Shown: positions 57,970 through 64,000 of the stretch, piece after piece
Layout of the letters: the number at the start of each line of letters is the position of its first letter
How positions within the stretch are numbered: the first letter of the stretch is position 1
Notes under the pieces: generated by a model
Database searches by the model: none
Told to the model about the DNA's origin: nothing
What the model saw: the letters and a program-made list of their open reading frames with translations, nothing else
Translations under genes and position numbers: made by a program
Assembly (NCBI GenBank): GCA_033980235.1
Contig: CM067065.1
Coordinates: forward strand, 5,597,328-5,661,327
Length of the DNA: 64,000 nucleotides
DNA from: Diadema setosum
Lineage: Eukaryota; Echinodermata; Echinoidea; Diadematoida; Diadematidae
Direction of reading: 5' to 3'

Positions 57970-58755
57970 CAGTGGGGTACCGTGGGTAGAGACATTGGGG
58001 GGGGGGGCACCTCGTGGAAAAGTAATTTTGAGGGTGTGTATGCTGGCGTTCGTGCATGCGTGAGCTTTCAGGCTGCAAACTTGATAGGGACTACAATACA
58101 TAACGAAATGTGATACATTCCACAGCGCAGTCACATTGTAAGTTTTTCTTACATGGATTATGGTAAGTCGGTGGAAAAAAAAAAATACTGGCAGCACCAT
58201 CAGGAAAATTGCATAACAACTAAATGCGAGCGAGCGAAGCGAGCAAGCTTTAAATGTTGACATTTTTAAGTCCCCAAAATGCCGTTTGTAGCTATATTTT
58301 TCGCTTTGGAATTTAGGGAGGGTGGCACCGGATGCAACTGCTGGCAATTACTAGCAGTAACATTAGGAGAATGGCATAACGATTAAATGCGAGCAAGCGA
58401 AGCTTGCGAGCTTGAAACTTTTGACATTTCAAAGTCCAAAAATTGCCGTTAGTAGCTATATTTCTTTCACTTTGGAAATTATTAAGAGGGGGGGGGGCGC
58501 ACCGGGTTCAACTGCTTGTAATCACTAGATGCAACATCAGGAAAATAGCATGTTAACGACTAAATGCGAGCGAGCTTGAAAATATTGACATTTTACAGTC
58601 CAAAAACTGCCGTTTGTAGCTACATTTTTTCGTTTTTGAAATAAAGGGGGGGGGGGGTCAAGAGGTAGTCAAGGGTGACCAGCGAGGGGGCGTCGAACTG
58701 ACAAGCGTGGGAAGGATGTCCAAAATCTGCACTTTAGAGCATCCCTTATTGTGTG

Positions 58756-58805
<50 letters not shown>

Positions 58806-59287
58806 TGTGTGTGTGTGTGTGTTTGATATACATGGAAAAGTTAGGAAATAGCCAGGTCAAGTCTTATTATTGGCAATGCAAGGCATTTTGATGTAGACTG
58901 GTATGTAAAGCAACACTGCAAAATCAATGATCTAGCTTTGATATAACGAAGAGTACGGTCAAGGTACAAAGGTGTACATTCTACATTACATTGCTCAACA
59001 TTGCGACTCTTTTTGCCGTTCCGATGTTCTGAGTACACTGCGGAAATCCTGCACATGCTTATATTCAAAATGCAAACCAGGCATCACGTTGAATCGCAAT
59101 CTTTTGAACAATGTTTCACACTATATACCTCTTTAATAATGGTTAAAAGAAATCTTAGAAAAATATATCATTTCTTGTTCAACCTTTCATGGCGATTTCA
59201 AAAGCAGTTTACTAACCCTTGCATTACCAAATTACCATGTTGTTATTATTGGGGTTTTTTTTTACTAGCGGATTAGTTACCCCACTG
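57970..59287. mobile_element. hAT-like element carrying 165-base tandem repeats
   Basis: Ends CAGTGGGGTACC and, inverted, GGTTACCCCACTG-like GTTACCCCACTG; flanks ACTATGTA (57962-57969) and ACTATACA (59288-59295) agree at six of eight positions, fitting an aged 8-base duplication. CAGNG termini with 8-base duplications are typical of hAT. Inside, three units (about 58190-58325, 58335-58490, 58500-58650) each carry GCGAGCGAAGCGAGC-like words, 'ctgctggcaattac' and a G run. A (TG)n run lies at 58751-58821. No transposase is seen. Confidence 0.62.
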
Positions 59288-59595
59288 ACTATACACTCAT
59301 CCAAATATATTGAGGCATTAAGATTAGAGCAGCTAATGGAGGAATATCTTAAAATGATGTCGTTCACAAAAGTTCTCATATAAAAAGAGAATATGAAAGA
59401 ACATATGGGCGAATTGCAATTCTTCATCAGATTTGTGTGTCCTTTTGACTATTTTTATATGACATTTAACAAGGTTTTATTCGATCCATAGAAATTTGAA
59501 TATCTGTCATGTAATGTTATACATCATTACATATGTATACTAATTTACACTCATGTATACGACTACGTTATAATACACAATTTATTTGTATTTGC
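59288..59595. other. TRIM gene 3 upstream sequence, outer part
   Basis: Aligns with 30830-31090 upstream of gene 2 (ACACTCATCCAAATATATTG; 'gtgtgtccttttgac' near 59435). The candidate first exon found for genes 1 and 2 was not found here or further right. Confidence 0.5.
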
Positions 59596-60222
59596 AACCG
59601 GGCATCAAAAAACGAACAAAAAGTTGCACCCCTTGATCTTACGTGAAGATTCAAAAAAAAAAAAAAATGAAGCGGGTCAACAAAGTCGATATAAGATTTT
59701 TTATATTTTCTAAAAGAGCTACCCTTCTTCTACATTATTCTTAAGTTTGGGATCATAAACTGAATGGGAAAGTGCATTTTCAGCAGTTTCTCTGCAAACC
59801 TTTTTTTCTAGAGTAGTGAGATCAGGTTTGTCTTAGAGACCCCTTTTCATGTCATGATAACCTTTTGCACACTCTTCACTTTGGAGATGTGCAATTTTTG
59901 AAGGGATAATGCTACTGCTTTGAAAGTGGTCATTAATCATGAACAGAATATGTTAATAGTGCATTTTTAATTAACAGGCTGATCTAATAATCTCTTCATT
60001 GTTCTTGCTTAGGTGGTTTACACCCTGTTTTTTTCCCATTCATGGCACAACTAGCACCGGCACTTGAATAGACAATGTACTTCAGAGCCTCTTTTCTCGG
60101 TTCACACTTTCCTGAGTGTGTGATTTCTTTCCAATATTTATATAGATTAGGAGAGTCCATTTCAGTTGAGCTATACATCATTTTAATGCTTAGAGTCTGC
60201 TCTTTTATAATCTGCCCTTAAC
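59596..60222. mobile_element. TA-flanked TIR family, eroded copy 3
   Basis: Related along its length to copy 2 at 24603-25294 in the same orientation (GCATCAAAAAACGAACAAAA at the left, 'ggagagtccatttcagttgagctatacatcattttaa' near 60150). Both terminal TGTGACC sequences are lost, so it is older than copies 1 and 2 and immobile. Confidence 0.75.
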
Positions 60223-62144
60223 TAAAAAAGATGATTAGCGCAATATGTAATAAGTTGTTTCATCTCAGAATGTGTGAAAACACGGGTATAACAGGTTTTT
60301 TTCAAGGGTGTTTTTTTTTATTACGGAATTCATTTACAACACAGTATAATAATATAGTATCTAAACTATAATAAGAATAATGAGATAATTTGCATTTTAC
60401 ATAGCAGTGATAGTCCAGTAGATGATACCATTATATCATGTACTATTATATGAACGGGAAAAGTTAGTATATCTAAGTTTTTGTAGATTGGTGGTTTGGA
60501 TGAAAAATGGGTACTTATACAGTGCAATAGGCTACTAAACTAAGCTCGGTTGCCATCAACATTGGGCAATTATCTTTGATTAGCCTAAGTAGTATAATGT
60601 TAGCTAATTAGAATATGCAATATGCATGTTAATCCAGGAAGACTGAAATCTCATATGATATGACTTTTCGAGGTTTGAGATTTGTATTCAAGGGTAGATA
60701 AGGCTTCGTTGCCACTTTGGCAACCTCAGGCAATTGCAATTTAGTAGCCTAATTAGCATAAAGATCTGATAAGCTCGATATACAGTAGAATGTGTTGTTT
60801 AGGCTTAAGAAAGCTTGAAAAGAAGAATTGCACATTTTCTATGTGAACAGAAATCCATTTGTGAAACCAGTTTTTATGGAAAGGGTGGAGGTGACTGGAG
60901 TGGGTGGGCAAGGACATCTCCTATATAAAACGAGATATTTTAGTTTATTGTTGTGTGACTAAAATATGTATATTATTGTATCTAACAACTCCTTGGTCAC
61001 ATCAAATGGTATCTAGTATCGTAAAATGGACTATTTGAAATAGTCAAATAACTTCATGTCAATAAACATCTTTGTACCATTCACAAATATGTGAAAACCG
61101 GTGTTCAAATGAGTTCCTCACCATCGACAACCATTGAAAAGCTGTATTGTTTTGTTTTTACGTTTCCTGCATTGAAATTAACAGCATATTACATTTTGTA
61201 CTTATTAGCTGAATAAGCTAATTAGGCTAAGAGAAATAATTGCACTAGCTTGTCAGAGTGGTAACCAAGCTTACTTTACTTCAATACATGTCTAAAACAA
61301 ATATAGCAATAAAAAGCCTTGTCTTTAACAACTTTTCGAGATTATACATAGTTGGTGTATTTATGGTGTCATTCGGGTAATTCTAAATGACAAGGGCAAA
61401 AAACAGCAAAATTCAAAGTAAACAGTGGTAAAGTAAATGCTGAAAAAGTTAAGTCTCCCACAAAGACGGATGTAGTGTTTATGGAAAAAAACACCCCAAA
61501 ACAAACCTTTTCCAATAACTTTCCCCTTTTTGTTCTACACACTTTTAAAGTTGGAAGACTATTTATTGTGTTTATCTAAAATTTAAGAATATCAAATGAA
61601 AATTTAGAATGAAACTACTTAAACATCTCCCTGCTTTATCCATAATTCCCACATTTTTCTTGTAATGCTTCCACAATCACGTTTTATGAAGCATTCAGTC
61701 ACCCTTATGATTTTTTTTTTTTTGGGGGGGGGATAATCTACTAACATTTGACGCAATTTTGTTACTATGAAATTGAAAAAAAAAAAAGTTCTCTCCTGAA
61801 CAAAGTAATCGCTTTTTTTTTTTATCTCCGCTTATGTGTTTTCTCTACATGTGACTCCCTGGAAACTCAGAAAACATTTTGTGAAACATCTTCTTTAGTT
61901 CTGGTGTTATTGTGGTAACAGAATTACATGGTAACGGCATTACACGCACATCTAATACGGAAAAGAATGACATAACCTGCTTTCATGCCAATACAGCGTA
62001 TGAATCTGAAGTGTTTATATAGCTTCAAGACATTATCCTTGAGCTTAATGGCGTTAGTGATTGGCAGTAAAGGAGTGAAAGTTGAAATATATGTACGTAT
62101 GATACACTGACATGACTAAATATAGCTGGATGCCTCTGACAGTA
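60223..62144. other. Intergenic with one inverted-repeat element
   Basis: 60531-60610 and 61203-61281 are imperfect inverted repeats (TAAGCTCGGTTGCCATC against TAAGCTTGGTTACCACT; both continue GCAATTAT...TTAGCCTAA). A third, internal copy lies near 60707-60760 with CGTTGCCACTTTGGCAAC. This looks like an old TIR element. The rest shows no gene. Confidence 0.5.
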
Positions 62145-62438
62145 CTCTCTAAAAAAGATCGAGTGAAAATGTTCACTCTTGAAGGAGTGAATAACAGAAA
62201 AGAGTGGATTTAGAATGAAATTGGAGTGAATTTTGAGTGAAAATGTTCATTTTCACTCGTTTTCGAGTGACCTCAGCCGGGGATCACTCCAACATTTTCG
62301 AGTGATCCCTGAGGTCACTCCAAAATGAGTGAAAATGAACATTTTCACTCAAAATTCACTCCAATTTCACTCTAAATTCACTCTTTTTTGTATTCACTCT
62401 TTCAAGAGTGAACATTTTCACTCAATTTTTTTAGAGAG
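62145..62438. mobile_element. 294-base hairpin MITE, TA target site
   Basis: CTCTCTAAAA at the left end is inverted as TTTTAGAGAG at the right, with TA on both flanks (62143-62144, 62439-62440). Almost the whole element is one hairpin: GAGTGAAAATGTTCA in the left arm is met by TGAACATTTTCACTC in the right, with a centre near 62280-62310. No coding capacity. Confidence 0.88.
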
Positions 62439-64000
62439 TAAGTGTTGACCTAAGGGTACATGCTTGACAAGACTACTTATGCTTGAATTCTCCTCCCTAC
62501 CTCCACCTTTTCTCATGTACAAGAACTACAGGAAGACTGTGCTAACTGATCATTATTTAGGTTTTCTAAAGATACTCATTCTCAAATATTAAAATCATAC
62601 TGAATTCTAAGATATCAATGTTTATTTTCTTGTTAAAAATATACATGTTTTAATACAAAATCTAAGAATAGTGCTGAGGCACTATTGAATGGGTGTGATA
62701 CAGCATAAATTAAACAAAGGTTAGAAAGAAGAGAAAGGACATAGGATTTCGTTAAAAGGAAAATGGAGCAGTGCTACTAACAGAGAAAACAGAACAGTAC
62801 AATTTTTCTGAGGAGAGATCAAGTATTTAAGAGAAGGGTCATCATAGTACACAATGATAGAAGTAATTATTTGACACAGGATGCCCACTGACTGTGACAC
62901 CTTTGATCTGTCTGTATGCTAAAGACTTTATTAAGACTAAGTCGATAGTCTGACCGTTTACTGAACATGTCCTGTCTTCATCCTCGAGTCCTTTATCTTT
63001 AATGTTATGTGTATGACTATGACCTTCTTTCATTTGTTTCTTAGATCTTTTCACCACAGAGACACTTACACTGTTTTGCTTTCCATGCTTCTTTGATACA
63101 GAGCATCCACTACCCTTTGAAATTTGTTCTAAAATCCTTTCTTTTTAGAAGGAATAAAAGCAACAACACCATTTGTGATGAACATTGTACTCCCCAATCA
63201 GTTATTGTTATTCAGCTTTAAAATGTAATGATTAGGCCTATACTTTCCGTCCGAAGAAGATTTTATAATGTAGTCAATGGGCTTCTCCTTGTACATTTAT
63301 TCTTCGTGTTACCACATGCTGTACAATCCTTGTGTATTGCAATGTATTTTATCATTTGCTTTCAGGCATTCAAAATACAATACTCTCCGCGTAGTCGGGT
63401 ACTCCGTTTAATTGGGTAGTATTGTCAAAATCAGTTCCAATGCACTTTAAGATTACATGATAATCGGGTTGCCTCTCCGCATAAACGGGCAAATAATTGT
63501 CTTCTTATCTAATTTCTACCCACACTTTATCGCAGATATAACACTTTAACAAATCAGGAATGCCAATTTTCCACGGCTAATCGCATTCTCTGCTTAATTT
63601 GCAGAGAAGACCGATCATTTGGGGAGTGATTAAACATGAAAACACATGTACCAGTACTTGCCACACGTAAACGAACATTACACATGTACCTGGCACTCAC
63701 AACTGCATAGACAGACCGGAGTTGAACACACTTGCGCTCCTCCCTTGCTCCGCAACAACATTTACAATACGAGAAGTATGCAACGAAAATCAGGCCATGC
63801 CCTAGCTCCATAATTTTGCTTTTCCCCAGTCACTTCTCGAAAAGTAACCCGACGTTCAACGTGACTAGTGCACGCAAAGAGACTTGTTCACTTTGGAAAA
63901 CGCCTGCGTGTTAGCGAGGAGTCTATAGTCAAACGACAAAGTTTTCTGAAGACATACTTGTCCTTATAAAGAGTAGTAGAGTGTGAATTATTGTTCGTGA
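62439..64000. other. Right-end intergenic sequence
   Basis: No gene is supported. Between 63383 and 63606 a word close to CTCCGCTTAATCGGG recurs about five times (63383-63399, 63401-63416, 63473-63489, 63570-63584, 63588-63606), a pattern I associate with pogo/Tigger-like element ends. Short frames nearby (63554-63811, minus) show no known motif. Confidence 0.5.

Overview
The window reads as animal nuclear DNA: AT-rich, gene-poor, intron-containing and packed with transposon remains. A multicopy family of TRIM genes with the coding sequence in one exon, L1/Tx1-like and CR1/L2-like LINEs, and many terminal-inverted-repeat (TIR) elements suggest a marine invertebrate deuterostome, most likely an echinoderm. 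That assignment is inference; no species marker was recognised. No tRNA, rRNA or CRISPR array was found.

The only intact host genes are three TRIM-type E3 ubiquitin ligases, all on the minus strand: gene 1 (9484-11325), gene 2 (28592-30436) and gene 3 (51518-53365). Each has RING, two B-boxes, a coiled coil and a propeller-like C-terminus, and each has a 3' splice site a few bases before its ATG. Genes 1 and 2 also share a candidate noncoding first exon, marked by a YY1-like element, an ACTTCCGG (ETS-like) site and a GTAAGC donor. It is present twice upstream of gene 1, once upstream of gene 2, and was not found for gene 3.

The genes sit in a segmental duplication. The sequence 3' of each gene (about 4.6-9.5 kb, 21.6-28.6 kb and 35.5-51.5 kb) carries the same noncoding modules in similar order, and the 5' sequences also align. 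Later insertions can be recognised because the paralogous copy is empty: a hAT-type MITE (6920-7455), a TA-flanked 690-bp family (19335-20025, 24603-25294, remnant 59596-60222), a near-full-length CR1-like LINE (36132-43125), a broken minus-strand LINE (26878-28090), a 4.2-kb TIR element (53518-57728) and a hAT-like element (57970-59287). An L1-like element (about 17443-21643) has an intact ORF1 but an ORF2 broken by frameshifts, a nested element and loss of its 3' half.

The left flank holds a probable dead THAP-domain exon (988-1055), a TIR element inside an AT minisatellite (1585-2344) and a spectacular nested palindrome (3135-4071). The right flank (60.2-64 kb) has only small inverted-repeat elements. 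The most unusual signals are the foldback at 3.1-4.1 kb, the 4.2-kb element with twelve copies of a palindromic motif near GTAACGTAWGTTWC, and the repeated first exon of the TRIM genes.
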